From NCBI RefSeq assembly GCF_007741535.1, contig NZ_CP036525.1, positions 3,534,001 to 3,598,000 on the forward strand: 64,000 bases of DNA. The letters run 5' to 3'. This DNA is from Rubripirellula lacrimiformis (GTDB lineage: Bacteria > Planctomycetota > Planctomycetia > Pirellulales > Pirellulaceae). This document shows, piece after piece, positions 54,903 to 64,000 of the stretch. Within the stretch, counting starts at the first letter, position 1. Every line of letters starts with the position of its first letter. The notes below the pieces were generated by a model. That model was not told where the DNA came from and ran no database searches. It saw only the letters and a list, made by a program, of their open reading frames with translations. The translations under genes and the position numbers were made by a program.

Positions 54903-56110
54903 CAATACCAAAACTCGTACTCGTACCCCGCCCAAACCTGCGGCCAAAAAGAACGCGATCACCGTCCGAACCATTCTGATGCGGATCAGCCGCTGTCGCG
55001 AAGCGTTCTCCAGCCCGTGTCAAAGGGCGAGATGCTGCGTTGCTTCGGTGGAACGCGAAGAAAAGTTCGAGTTCGAGTTTCAGTTCGAGTTTAAGTTGCG
55101 TGCGGGAGAGTGGTCCGAGAACTGGTGCTCGAACTTAAACTCGAACTCGAACTCGAACTCGTACCCCGCCCAAACCTGCGGCTAAAAAGACGATGACCGT
55201 CCGAACCATTCTGATGCTGATCGGCCGCTGCCGCGAAGCGTTCTCCAGCCCGTGTCAAAGGGCGAGATGCTGCGTTGCTTCGGTGGAACGCGAAGAAAAG
55301 TTCGAGTTCGAGTTTAAGTTCGAGTTTAAGTTGCATGCAGGAGAGTGGTCCGAGAACTGGTGCTCGAACTTAAACTTAAACTCGAACTCGTACCCCGCCC
55401 AAACCTGCGGCTAAAAAGACGATGACCGTCAGAATCATTCTGACGCGGATCAGCCGCTGTCGCGAAACGTTCTCCAGCCGGTGTCAAAGGGCGAGATGCT
55501 GCGTTGCTTCGGTGGAACGCAAAGAAAAGTTCGAGTTCGAGTTTCAGTTCGAGTTTAAGTTGCGTGCGGGAGAGTGGTCCGAGAACTGGTGCTCGAACTT
55601 AAACTTAAACTTAAACTTAAACTTAAACTTAAACTTAAACTCGAACTCGAACTCGAACTCGAACTCGAACTCGAACTCGAACTCGAACTCGAACTCGAAC
55701 TCGAACTCGAACTCGAACTCGAACTTAAACTCGAACTCGTACCCCGCCCAAACCTGCGGCCAAAAAGAACGCGATCACCGTCAGAATTATTCTGACGCGG
55801 ATCAGCCGCTGTCGCGAAGCGTTCTCCAGCCCGTGCCAAAGGGCGAAATGCTGCGTTGCTTCGGTGGAACGCAAAGAAAAGTTCGAGTTCGAGTTTCAGT
55901 TCGAGTTTAAGTTGCGTGCGGGAGAGTGGTCCGAGAACTGGTGCTCGAACTTAAACTTAAACTCGAACTCGAACTCGTACTTACACCCCGCCCAAACCTG
56001 CGGCCCAAAAGAACGCGATCACCGTCAGAACCATGCGGATCAGCCGCTGCCGCGAAGCGTTCTCCAGCCTGTGTCAGAGGCGAGCCGCTGCGTTGCTTCG
56101 ATCGAACGCA
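54903..56110. repeat. tandem block of hexamer-armed units (about 4.5 copies)
   Basis: Units start at the shared sequence GTACCCCGCCCAAACCTGCGG near 54923, 55163, 55391 and 55739, with a diverged partial copy near 55985. Each has a flank (GTTCTCCAGCC...GTGCTGCGTTGC-like), a (GAGTTC/GAGTTT) arm, a loop (GCGTGCGGGAGAGTGGTCC), then a complementary (AACTTAAACTCG) arm. The third unit carries about 24 consecutive AACTTA/AACTCG hexamers (about 55597-55740). Units differ in hexamer number and a few bases. No coding gene is supported inside. Confidence 0.93.
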
Positions 56111-56326
56111 AATGGAAGTTGCGTTCAGGCAAGTGTTCCGAAAGCCCGCAGTCAAACTTTCATCCGGCTCAACACTGCTCAGCCCTCGCCCAGAATGCCT
56201 GGCCCTCGCATCTCAGCGCAGTGGGCGTCGACCAGCCAGTCATCTGCATTGGCGGTCGAGTGACTGGCATCGATCGTCGGCCGCAAGCCAGAACATTCGG
56301 CAGCGACGGAACATCTGCCAAAAAAA

Positions 56327-56506
56327 TTAAACCAAATTTTCTTCGACCTCGTCATCCATCGTGACTCCCAAGCCCTTCAGGACCTCGGTCAACTTGGCGT
56401 CCAACGCGTCCAATTGGTTCAGGACATCGTCTTGTCGTTGTTCCAGTTCACGCAGCAGTTGGCCGGGTTCTTGATCGGCGACCTGAGATGTTGGCGTTGG
56501 TGACAT
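56327..56506 (-). CDS. small coiled-coil protein
   Basis: ATG 56506 (MSPTPTSQVADQEPG) gives 59 residues. Most of it is one helix with heptad character (LLRELEQRQDDVLNQLDALDAKLTEVL) and an acidic end (MDDEVEENLV). A longer frame to 56773 reads Arg/Pro-rich sequence and is not preferred. No function recognised. Confidence 0.6.
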   Translation of the reverse strand: MSPTPTSQVADQEPGQLLRELEQRQDDVLNQLDALDAKLTEVLKGLGVTMDDEVEENLV

Positions 56507-56948
56507 CGATGGCTCAACAGGTGTAGCTGGGACAAAGGCGGAAGCAGGAACACGAAGCGAAAAAGCCCCGAAAGCTGCGGGATTTCGTGTTTTGCGATTC
56601 AGAGCGAAGTCCGCAGCGGCGGACTTGTGCCTGCCAAACTGATCGACCGAAACGGGCGGATTCGGGACCCGAGGTACGGTCGCACCAGTCGGCCAAGGCT
56701 GGCAAAGATTGACGATTTTTCCGCGCGTGCCGGTCCGGTAAACGGTTCGTCCGATTGGTCCGAGTTTGCTCAAGCGACCTTGCTGATTTGGTCGAATGGA
56801 AAAAGGTTGACGGTAGGCGGTATGCCCATTGCTAGGAAAGGTGATGAAAGGCTAAACTGCCGAGCCAACGCGTGCCCGCCATGTGGCGGATTCCATTGCA
56901 ATTCCCTCAGTTAGGGAGAAAATTCTCTCAGATGAATTCGGAGCAAAG
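56507..56948. other. intergenic stretch
   Basis: Between the coiled-coil gene and rpsU; it holds the start signals of both. No other gene or repeat seen. Confidence 0.35.
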
Positions 56949-57143
56949 ATGGTTAAGTTAGTAGTTCGGGACAGGGAAACGATTCAAGAAGCTGTCCGCC
57001 GATTTCGGAAATTGGTCGAGCGTAGCGGCATCAAGAAAGAGATGCGCCGCCGCGAATACTACGAAAAGCCAAGCGAAACCAACCGTCGTGCCCGCCTGCG
57101 TGCCGAGCGCCGAGCTCGCCGCACCCGCCTGTTGAGCCGCTAG
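56949..57143 (+). CDS. rpsU: 30S ribosomal protein bS21
   Basis: ATG 56949 gives [19 protein letters not shown], then [19 protein letters not shown] and an Arg-rich tail ([18 protein letters not shown]). The 64-residue length and the basic helix are typical of S21, which helps 30S subunits bind mRNA leader regions. An upstream in-frame extension to 56883 is rejected. The hairpin at 57178-57215 follows it. Confidence 0.97.
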   Translation: MVKLVVRDRETIQEAVRRFRKLVERSGIKKEMRRREYYEKPSETNRRARLRAERRARRTRLLSR

Positions 57144-57177
57144 GTTCGCAGGTCGCCAGCGACCGACAAGTCAAATT

Positions 57178-57215
57178 ACCAGCGGCCCGTGAACTTCAGG
57201 GCGGCCGCCGCTGGT
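57178..57215 (+). terminator. hairpin after rpsU
   Basis: ACCAGCGGC (57178-57186) pairs with GCCGCTGGT (57207-57215) across a 20-nt loop. It lacks a long T-run, so it is a probable rather than certain terminator of rpsU. Confidence 0.5.
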
Positions 57216-57273
57216 CTAGATCATCAGCAGAACAGATCGATTGAGTGGTTCAGGACTCCTGGCCACCGCTCAG

Positions 57274-58659
<1,386 letters not shown>

Positions 58660-58745
58660 AGATACGGTTGTGCAGACGGTGAGCCGATGCGGCAGCCATC
58701 ATTGTTGAACAGCAGGGCAATCACGAGCCCCGCATCGATTGAATT

Positions 58746-59192
58746 TCAGTGGCAGTAAGAGCACGGTCGCAGAAATGTGACTGCCGATGACCGGGTGTAT
58801 CGCATCGCATGCCTTGCATAGGTGCAGCCCTGCCGATGGTAACAGTGGCCATTTTTGGTAACCAAAACCCCTGCTGGTGACGTTGTTTGCTCAAGGTGTT
58901 TACGCCATGAACGACCAACATTCTCACGAATCAGTTTCATCCGGGACTCTGCCTGCTGATCAACGCCAATGCGGGCTAAATTTTGAACGCGGGATGAATG
59001 AGTCGAGGAATGAAAATCCTTGAGCAGTGCCTTGGTCGGCGTGTCCGAATGGAACCGCGAGAGGTACATAATGCAATCAGCGCACTTATAGCCTTGATTG
59101 ATCGGCTCTAAGCAGTGATTGCACAATTTGCGGTCCGCTGGCGACTCTGGATCAGCGTGAATTAATTCAAATGGAACGTCTATCGGCGTCAT
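58746..59192 (-). CDS. Ada-like zinc-binding protein of the element
   Basis: This 148-residue protein has two zinc clusters. CNHC (24-27) with CADC (37-40) makes a ribbon. At the C-terminus HCYHRQGCTYAR and PCSYCH have the layout of the Ada metal-binding domain (YHRxxC...PCxxC). It may sense or bind DNA, but the methyl-transfer Cys of Ada is not shown. Its start overlaps the stop of the HTH gene by 4 bp, so the two are co-translated. Confidence 0.75.
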   Translation of the reverse strand: MTPIDVPFELIHADPESPADRKLCNHCLEPINQGYKCADCIMYLSRFHSDTPTKALLKDFHSSTHSSRVQNLARIGVDQQAESRMKLIRENVGRSWRKHLEQTTSPAGVLVTKNGHCYHRQGCTYARHAMRYTRSSAVTFLRPCSYCH

Positions 59193-59602
59193 AGTCGGCT
59201 CCGGATGCCTGTGGCTCTGTAGTAGTTCTTGATCGCAGGATCCAAGCCGTTCAGCCCCCCGCCTTTGCGATCGCTCCCGGGCGGATGGAAGTCGAGTGAA
59301 AGGCTCCCGCCCGCAAGATCAGCCAACGCTGCCAACGCCCCAATGCTGGGGTCACGATGCCCAGTGAAGTAATGGGAAATCACCATGGGCGATGTGCCGA
59401 GTGCTTTGGCGATTTCGGCCTGAGTCTTATCCGCTAAGTGAGGTTTGATCTGCCGAAGAATCGCGGACACGCTGATGCCGAACTGTGCGGGGTCAATCGT
59501 TGTCGATCGTTTGCCGACCCCTTTGCTCCCACTCTTGGCCTTCGCTTTTACCTTCGCGGGCGACTTTGCCGCCCGCTTCTTGGTCGCTTTCTTTTTTGCC
59601 AC
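59189..59602 (-). CDS. XRE-type HTH protein with Lys-rich histone-like tail
   Basis: Residues 1-35 are Lys/Ala/Ser-rich (KKKATKKRAAKSPAKVKAKA), like a histone H1 tail or DNA-coating domain. Residues about 60-110 form a helix-turn-helix of the Cro/XRE type (KTQAEIAKALGTSPMVISHYF). It is probably the element's DNA-binding regulator. ATGA overlap with the zinc protein shows a two-gene operon. Confidence 0.82.
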   Translation of the reverse strand: MAKKKATKKRAAKSPAKVKAKAKSGSKGVGKRSTTIDPAQFGISVSAILRQIKPHLADKTQAEIAKALGTSPMVISHYFTGHRDPSIGALAALADLAGGSLSLDFHPPGSDRKGGGLNGLDPAIKNYYRATGIRSRL

Positions 59603-59605
59603 GGT

Positions 59606-59962
59606 TTAGCTCTTTGCAAGACGAGTGAGGTTTGCCGATGCCACTTGCGTTGCCGATCCAATGCCGTACCAGTGTCGGTTGCCGTTGAATCGCACGCATA
59701 CAGTGCAACCGCCGCCGTACGAATTGCCGTCAATCATGCGGCGGCGGTTGCAACTATCGACGATCGCAACGGAATCGAAGCACTGCGTGTTGCCGAAAGT
59801 GCCGGTCGGAACGCCGAACCCGTCGAACTTAAACATGCCACGGTTTGCGTGCAGGAGTTGGCCGTTTTGGAAGATGCTGATGGAGGGAGTGTTCATTTTC
59901 GTGCCAGGTGCGGGAGTTGCTTTCGACTCCCGAAGTATATCAAAAAGATATTCCGTAGGCAA
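59606..59962 (-). CDS. small hypothetical protein of the element
   Basis: This 118-residue protein is rich in Gly, Asn, Phe and Cys in the C-terminal half (FGVPTGTFGNTQCFDSVA, GGGCTVCVRFNGNRHWYG). That end is beta-rich and may be a small secreted or phage-structural domain. No family recognised. It precedes the HTH gene by 3 bp. Confidence 0.6.
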   Translation of the reverse strand: MPTEYLFDILRESKATPAPGTKMNTPSISIFQNGQLLHANRGMFKFDGFGVPTGTFGNTQCFDSVAIVDSCNRRRMIDGNSYGGGCTVCVRFNGNRHWYGIGSATQVASANLTRLAKS

Positions 59963-60001
59963 GTAGTTGAGCCATCATTTTCTCATCAATTTTCAGGACA
60001 A

Positions 60002-60349
60002 TCAGAACGGCTGATCGTCGTCGCCGTCGCCAATCGGCTCGGTTGCCAAGTGATAGGCACCCCGAAGTCGTTCCGCCGCCTCGGTCTGGTCGGCTCCCTC
60101 GGGGATCTCAACAATCGACCCGATGATCGCGGACGCATCGCGTGCCGAATGCAAACACTCATCGGCGATGATCGTGCCGAACTGCCCGACGATCGCGTCA
60201 CGCTCAATTGTGGTGGCTTCTGGGCGAGTGTCGGCGATGAACAACCATCGCGGATGGTCTGACAACGCAACAACGTGCCGGTCGGTGGTCGACGGGATGG
60301 CATCGACGACGGCTAGGAGTGAGCGGCAGAGCCGAGTAGCGTCGGGCAT
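60002..60349 (-). CDS. small hypothetical protein of the element
   Basis: A 115-residue protein: MPDATRLCRSLLAVVDAIPS, then DRHVVALSDHPRWLFIAD and an acidic tail (IGDGDDDQPF). A mixed alpha/beta pattern, no catalytic motif. Unknown function. Confidence 0.55.
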   Translation of the reverse strand: MPDATRLCRSLLAVVDAIPSTTDRHVVALSDHPRWLFIADTRPEATTIERDAIVGQFGTIIADECLHSARDASAIIGSIVEIPEGADQTEAAERLRGAYHLATEPIGDGDDDQPF

Positions 60350-60438
60350 GCGGTATGATTGGACTTCGTCGCGGAAATGTTATTCGCGAGCGTTTTCACG
60401 CTATGGAAGAAAGGCAAGGGGCCATCTCTGCGACTGAG

Positions 60439-60765
60439 TTATTTGATGCCGGTGAAAATGTTGTATTGGCTGTGCGTTCCCACCCAGTACCAAATCCTGG
60501 TTTCTTTGTCCGAAGACATGGCATAAATTGCTCTCAAATCCATTGAGATCGAAACTGAGAAGCTATCGCTTTTGTGTTTCCCCCTGCGATTTGCCGAAAG
60601 TTCATGATGACGGAAGCTCTTCGCCAAGGGGTTGGCGTCGAACGCAGGGCCAGTCAAGCGAATCAGCTCTTGAGATTGTTTAGGGAGTTTCTTATAGAGG
60701 ACACGGAAAGATCTTGCCGTCCTATTTCTCGCTCGAAAACCACTCGGCAGTTTCGCCACTTTCAT
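60439..60765 (-). CDS. RelE/ParE-like toxin candidate
   Basis: From ATG 60765 (MKVAKLPSGFRARNR) the core reads FRVLYKKLPKQSQELIRL, then a basic patch (SFRHHELSANRRGKHK) and SVSISMDLRAIYAM, ending YWVGTHSQYNIF. Order and length match the RelE/ParE superfamily of mRNA interferases or gyrase poisons; IYWVGTHxxY is a common ending. The other start at 60783 overlaps the preceding gene more. Its coding start lies inside the end of the 163-residue gene, as in toxin-antitoxin pairs. Confidence 0.72.
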   Translation of the reverse strand: MKVAKLPSGFRARNRTARSFRVLYKKLPKQSQELIRLTGPAFDANPLAKSFRHHELSANRRGKHKSDSFSVSISMDLRAIYAMSSDKETRIWYWVGTHSQYNIFTGIK

Positions 60766-61213
60766 GCTCTCGCAACGCGTCAAGTTCCAGTTCCTCTAAC
60801 GCGTCGGTCATCTCGTAGCTAGGATTTGCAATTAACCGAGCTTGATCAATGCAGCTGAGCAAGTCTTCCTTGCCATCAACCACATAGTGGCGATCTTCAC
60901 ATTGCTTGATCCATTGCATTGCACGATCGGACTGCCCAAGCCATTGGATAAGTGTCGAAGAAATGAAGTCTTCGAGTTCACCGAACTCTTCGCTGTCGAT
61001 TGCGATCCCCATTTTTCCAGAGAGGGCAGCGAGCCGCATCTCTTGGTCGATCCAAACTAGATAGTTGAACGCATCGATTCCAGCACGCAGAAAAGACTCA
61101 CAATTCAAGCAGTCAACAGCCTGTTTGCTCTCTGCGATGATCCGTTCCTCGAAAGCAACATAACCAGCAAGCCGGCGATTCGCTTCTTCAAGGTACAAGG
61201 GTTGCATGTTCAT
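60722..61213 (-). CDS. 163-residue protein, possible antitoxin partner
   Basis: Start ATG 61213 (MNMQPLYLEEANRRLAG). All-helical and acidic (EEFGELEDFISSTLIQWLG, ALEELELDALREHESGETAEW). Its stop overlaps the toxin-like gene by about 44-62 bp. Antitoxins are often acidic and upstream of the toxin, but the usual DNA-binding N-terminus is not obvious, so this role is only suggested. Confidence 0.55.
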   Translation of the reverse strand: MNMQPLYLEEANRRLAGYVAFEERIIAESKQAVDCLNCESFLRAGIDAFNYLVWIDQEMRLAALSGKMGIAIDSEEFGELEDFISSTLIQWLGQSDRAMQWIKQCEDRHYVVDGKEDLLSCIDQARLIANPSYEMTDALEELELDALREHESGETAEWFSSEK

Positions 61214-61476
61214 CTGTACAGATAGTGAGTTGTGGTAGTTCGTGACTCTAGGTCTGTAGTCTATTATATAGCCTATATCTCATCGGCTAGTTTTCAATGC
61301 AACATTAAAAGACGTTTGCAAGAATATAAGCCACATGGGGGGTTCCTGCAGGTGCACCCCGGCCTTACCGTGAAGCGGTAAGGCCGGGGTGCACCTAGGA
61401 ATAATGCCCGATTTGCGTTCGCAGCGATCGGGAAATCGTGCTATTGGCGTGAAATCGCTGAAGTTTCTGTGTTTTT
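61214..61476. other. intergenic with perfect 21-bp palindrome
   Basis: AGGTGCACCCCGGCCTTACC... at 61350-61370 is the exact reverse complement of 61376-61396 with a TGAAG loop. No T-run follows. It resembles the 22429-22485 palindrome in design (long perfect arms, 5-nt loop). A minus-strand frame in this gap is rejected. Confidence 0.8.
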
Positions 61477-62676
61477 TCACCTCAGTGCAGCCACGGCTCT
61501 TTGCGACCAGTTCACGCCGTAAGCGTTGTCGACCCTTCGTGCTCGAAGATATTCCATTTTCAGCAGATCAACCGCCCGCCGTCGGACCGTTTTTTCCGAT
61601 ACGGCGATCGCGTTGATGCATGCCTGACGCACGGACGTGTCAATCTCTTCATTAACCAAGGCTTCGCTCGCAACGATCACGTCAACAATCGAGTCCACGT
61701 CAGATCGCTGAATGTCGATGCCTTTAAGAGATTGAGCCGCCAGCAGTCGAATCACGAAGTCGACTGCCTCACTGGTTTGGACATTCGGTCGAGTTAGCAA
61801 TGAAAGCACGGGAGCAACCCTGTTCAGTTGCTGGAGACATCCAACGCCCAGCTTCAACCCGTCTTGCGACCACGGAAGCCATCCTTGTGCCTCGCCCCCG
61901 TAAAGCTGCCAGTCACTGCACTCAAGCAGATCCCATGTTCCGGCATCTTCGTAACGCCGGGGGTCGAGTGAAACTTTCATCCTGACCAACTTTCCGTCAA
62001 GACCACTCTCTACTGACTCAGCCATCCCATCAACAAGCAAGCCGCTAAACACTTTAGGGATATACACATGAGCCCGCCCCAGTCGCGTCAAGTCGGTGGA
62101 CAGCTCAGAAAAGTCGGTTGCAAAGTGCGTTGACTCGGCATTGTCGTATCCGTAATTGTAGTAGCTGCTTGGCGAGACTACACCGACGATGATCACCTCT
62201 TCCCCGAGGAACTCAGTTGGCTTCGCTTTGATACGGATGAGCGAAGTTTCGTCACCGACCAGCTCGATTTTCTCTAAACGCTTCCGGTTCTTCGGCGGAA
62301 CGGGGACCATCTCGACAATCTCTTTGTCGATGAATGCGAGCACGGGTTTAACCGAGTCCTCAGGAAGGTTACCTAATGCAATCAGCTTGGCTGCTGCTGC
62401 ATGGCGAATTGATTGCTTCGGGTCGGATAGCTGCGACACTAGCTCATCACCACCAGCGGCAAGGAACTTTGCATAGTCCTGATCCTGCTTGCGAAGCCGC
62501 GACAACGGCAGGCTAACGGTGGACTGGTCGTCTTTTTTTAGTGTCAGAGACTCGCCATCTTCCGATATCGCGACGAAGTCTGCTTGCACCCGATGTTTCC
62601 CCGTTGAATCAACCCATTCCCGACCGTACGAACTCACGGCGATCGACAGGAAAGCAAATAGAATCGCGGCTCGCAT
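61477..62676 (-). CDS. secreted SHD1-domain protein
   Basis: Start ATG 62676 gives signal MRAAILFAFLSIAVSSYG. Residues about 19-75 (REWVDSTGKHRVQADFVAIS ... VSLPLSRLRKQDQDY) form an SHD1 (SLA1 homology 1) domain, a planctomycete-common fold that binds peptides or NPFx-like ligands. HEAT-like helices follow (DPKQSIRHAAAAKLIALGNLP), then a beta-rich region and a helical end (TVRRRAVDLLKMEYLRARR). Its target in the periplasm is unknown. It is an accessory gene carried by the element. Confidence 0.85.
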   Translation of the reverse strand: MRAAILFAFLSIAVSSYGREWVDSTGKHRVQADFVAISEDGESLTLKKDDQSTVSLPLSRLRKQDQDYAKFLAAGGDELVSQLSDPKQSIRHAAAAKLIALGNLPEDSVKPVLAFIDKEIVEMVPVPPKNRKRLEKIELVGDETSLIRIKAKPTEFLGEEVIIVGVVSPSSYYNYGYDNAESTHFATDFSELSTDLTRLGRAHVYIPKVFSGLLVDGMAESVESGLDGKLVRMKVSLDPRRYEDAGTWDLLECSDWQLYGGEAQGWLPWSQDGLKLGVGCLQQLNRVAPVLSLLTRPNVQTSEAVDFVIRLLAAQSLKGIDIQRSDVDSIVDVIVASEALVNEEIDTSVRQACINAIAVSEKTVRRRAVDLLKMEYLRARRVDNAYGVNWSQRAVAALR

Positions 62677-62884
62677 TTTGGCTTGACCTCAAGTTAACGT
62701 GTAGTGCCTCTGTACGATCCGAGTTTATTTAACATCACCCCGCCAGTGGGGATCCGTTCGTTTTTTTATCCCATTTCGAGAACGGGACGCAATCACCCTG
62801 AATCTGCACCACCCGCTGAATCGGTGTGTGGGGCGGAATGGAAAGCGGTGCGTGCGTCGCACCGAATAGATATGTGAATGCAGA

Positions 62885-63154
62885 TCAACCGATTGTTCGT
62901 GCGGTGTCGTCGCAGCACTGAATCATTGATCGGGCGTCCATCTCACACAGTCGTGCTTCGGCGGTGTGGTATCCGGCACGCCGATACCGTTGGGCGACTG
63001 CTTCGGCGTCCATTTCGTCGGCAAACACACGAGGGTAGACGCCCGCAAGAGGAAAGACGCCCGCATTGTAGTCGCTCGGCTGATCCTCGGTGACGACGAC
63101 CCAAAAGCTGATTTCGGCGGCGTTGTTTTCTTCAAGTTCTTGAGAAAATGCCAT
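62885..63154 (-). CDS. small hypothetical protein of the element
   Basis: Start ATG 63154 (MAFSQELEENNAAEISFWVV) gives 89 residues; a longer frame to 63529 reads as non-coding. The protein is acidic with a beta strand (SFWVVVTEDQPSDY) and a helical end (MDAEAVAQRYRRAGYHTAEA). No family recognised. Confidence 0.55.
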   Translation of the reverse strand: MAFSQELEENNAAEISFWVVVTEDQPSDYNAGVFPLAGVYPRVFADEMDAEAVAQRYRRAGYHTAEARLCEMDARSMIQCCDDTARTIG

Positions 63155-63386
63155 CGTTTGAATCCCTGCGTTTGCGTGTTTGGAGTTGAACCACGCACGC
63201 ATCATTGCAAGAAAAACGACGTTGTGAAGGGCGATTTTTGTCGGGTGCCGATCGGATGAATACACTAGATCGCATCTTGCATTGTTCATGTCCACATAAT
63301 GCACCGGAGAATCGCCAGACGTCCGTGAATTTGGCGATCCCTCGATTTGTCTTGATGCATCTTGAAAGCAAAAATAATTTCGCTTT

Positions 63387-64000
63387 TTATCCTGCCGCGA
63401 CGGTCGTCGATCTCGGATCGTCCAGCTTTGCCGAGATGGCTTGCAAGAACTCATTCGATTTCTCGGCAAGTGCGGTTCGCTTTTCTGCGAGTTCGCGGTC
63501 GCGTTGCTGGTCGACGTTCTTCTGAACAATCGTGTTCAGACCCGCAAAGTCAGTCCGCTCGACGGAGCCACGGCTCATTAGCTCGCCAATTTCCTTTAGC
63601 TGAACCACTGGCATCATCCGACCGTTGCCGTCACGTTCTTGAGTCACGTCGAAGGTCGATCGTTTGAACGCATCCGCCATCGCGGGGTCGTCGATCGTCT
63701 CGGCGAAGCCTTGGATCATCTTGGGCAGATCCGCAACCATCGCATCGTATTGCCTACCTTCATCGGCTCGAAGAACATCACCCCGTTGCAGGTCCGCTGC
63801 CGCCATCGTGGCACGCTTGGGCAAGCCTTCGAAGTCGATGCCGGTGGACTCGCCGAATGCTGCCGCACGGTCTGCCATGGACGCTCCCAGGCTATCTGCC
63901 ATAGTTTGGAACATGTTGGCCGTGTCGCCAAGCTGACCCGCGATATTCCCGCCGACTGCGGTTAAGCCTTCGGTGATCGATGTTGTCGGCTTTTTCTCAG
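63387..64000 (-). CDS. hypothetical protein, N-terminus outside window
   Basis: The frame is open to the right edge (residues EKKPTTSITEGLTAVGGN...), so only the C-terminal 203 residues or so are seen. It is helical and Ala/Asp/Glu-rich (EGLPKRATMAAADLQRGDVL, SRGSVERTDFAGLNTIVQKN, RELAEKRTALAEKSNEFLQA). The long helices recall the end of a phage tape-measure or scaffold protein. That is only a guess from composition and the neighbouring integrase. Confidence 0.6.
   Translation of the reverse strand, partial: EKKPTTSITEGLTAVGGNIAGQLGDTANMFQTMADSLGASMADRAAAFGESTGIDFEGLPKRATMAAADLQRGDVLRADEGRQYDAMVADLPKMIQGFAETIDDPAMADAFKRSTFDVTQERDGNGRMMPVVQLKEIGELMSRGSVERTDFAGLNTIVQKNVDQQRDRELAEKRTALAEKSNEFLQAISAKLDDPRSTTVAAG

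Noticed and set aside
55422-55910. Frames with NSNSNS, LELELE or SSSS runs
   Set aside because: They come from the hexamer tract; all six frames stay open because of the repeat, so openness is not evidence of coding.
61280-61480. 66-residue frame over the 21-bp palindrome
   Set aside because: Most of it is palindrome sequence; no ribosome site or conserved motif.

Overview
The window is GC-rich bacterial chromosome, most likely from a planctomycete of the Pirellulaceae (Rhodopirellula-like). The lineage call is an inference. It rests on a DUF1592-type planctomycete cytochrome protein, a DUF1080 gene remnant, an SHD1-domain protein, a two-transmembrane Ser/Thr kinase, a MoxR/DUF58/VWA operon and several secreted proteins of unknown function. 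No phylogenetic computation was possible.

Layout. 1-12 kb: a DUF4261-like protein (cut by the window edge), an acyltransferase-3 membrane protein, a secreted HEAT-like protein with a Met/Gly/Asp-rich insert, a two-domain M16 metalloprotease, a Rieske protein, an alpha/beta hydrolase and hisS. 12-24 kb: a YkgJ-type Cys-cluster protein, purU, a 13-unit tandem array of a 154-bp repeat, tsaB, twin metallophosphoesterases, a leucine-rich-repeat protein, a FAD oxidoreductase and a primary-like sigma factor. 24-36 kb: a broken DUF1080 gene, an enolase-superfamily enzyme, a DUF1499 protein, a 1024-residue secreted protein, a candidate structured RNA with its own promoter, a 13-codon ORF and a terminator, then lipoprotein msrB, a C15-type peptidase, a ketoacyl synthase III homologue and a class-I amidotransferase homologue lacking its nucleophilic Cys.

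36-55 kb holds two operons. The minus-strand run is DUF1592 protein, sensor Ser/Thr kinase, GTPase A, GTPase B and an ExbB/TolQ/MotA channel subunit, with gaps of 9 and 4 nt and then two 4-nt overlaps; an SDR oxidoreductase and a CopD-like membrane protein follow. The plus-strand run is zinc-ribbon membrane protein, MoxR ATPase, DUF58, BatD-like, BatA-like and BatB-like, the usual chaperone/VWA module of the cell envelope.

54.9-56.1 kb is a block of tandem units built around a GAGTTC/GAACTC hexamer. rpsU and a tRNA-Val(UAC) follow. From the tRNA to the right edge (57.3-64 kb) lies an integrated element: a tyrosine recombinase whose reading frame ends inside the tRNA, then small genes including a Lys-rich HTH protein, an Ada-like zinc protein, a RelE/ParE-like toxin candidate and an SHD1 protein. 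The element's right end is not in the window.

The most unusual items are: (i) the purU-tsaB array, whose basic element supplies the stop codons of both flanking convergent genes; (ii) the kinase-GTPase-GTPase-ExbB operon; (iii) the putative attenuator or small RNA before msrB.
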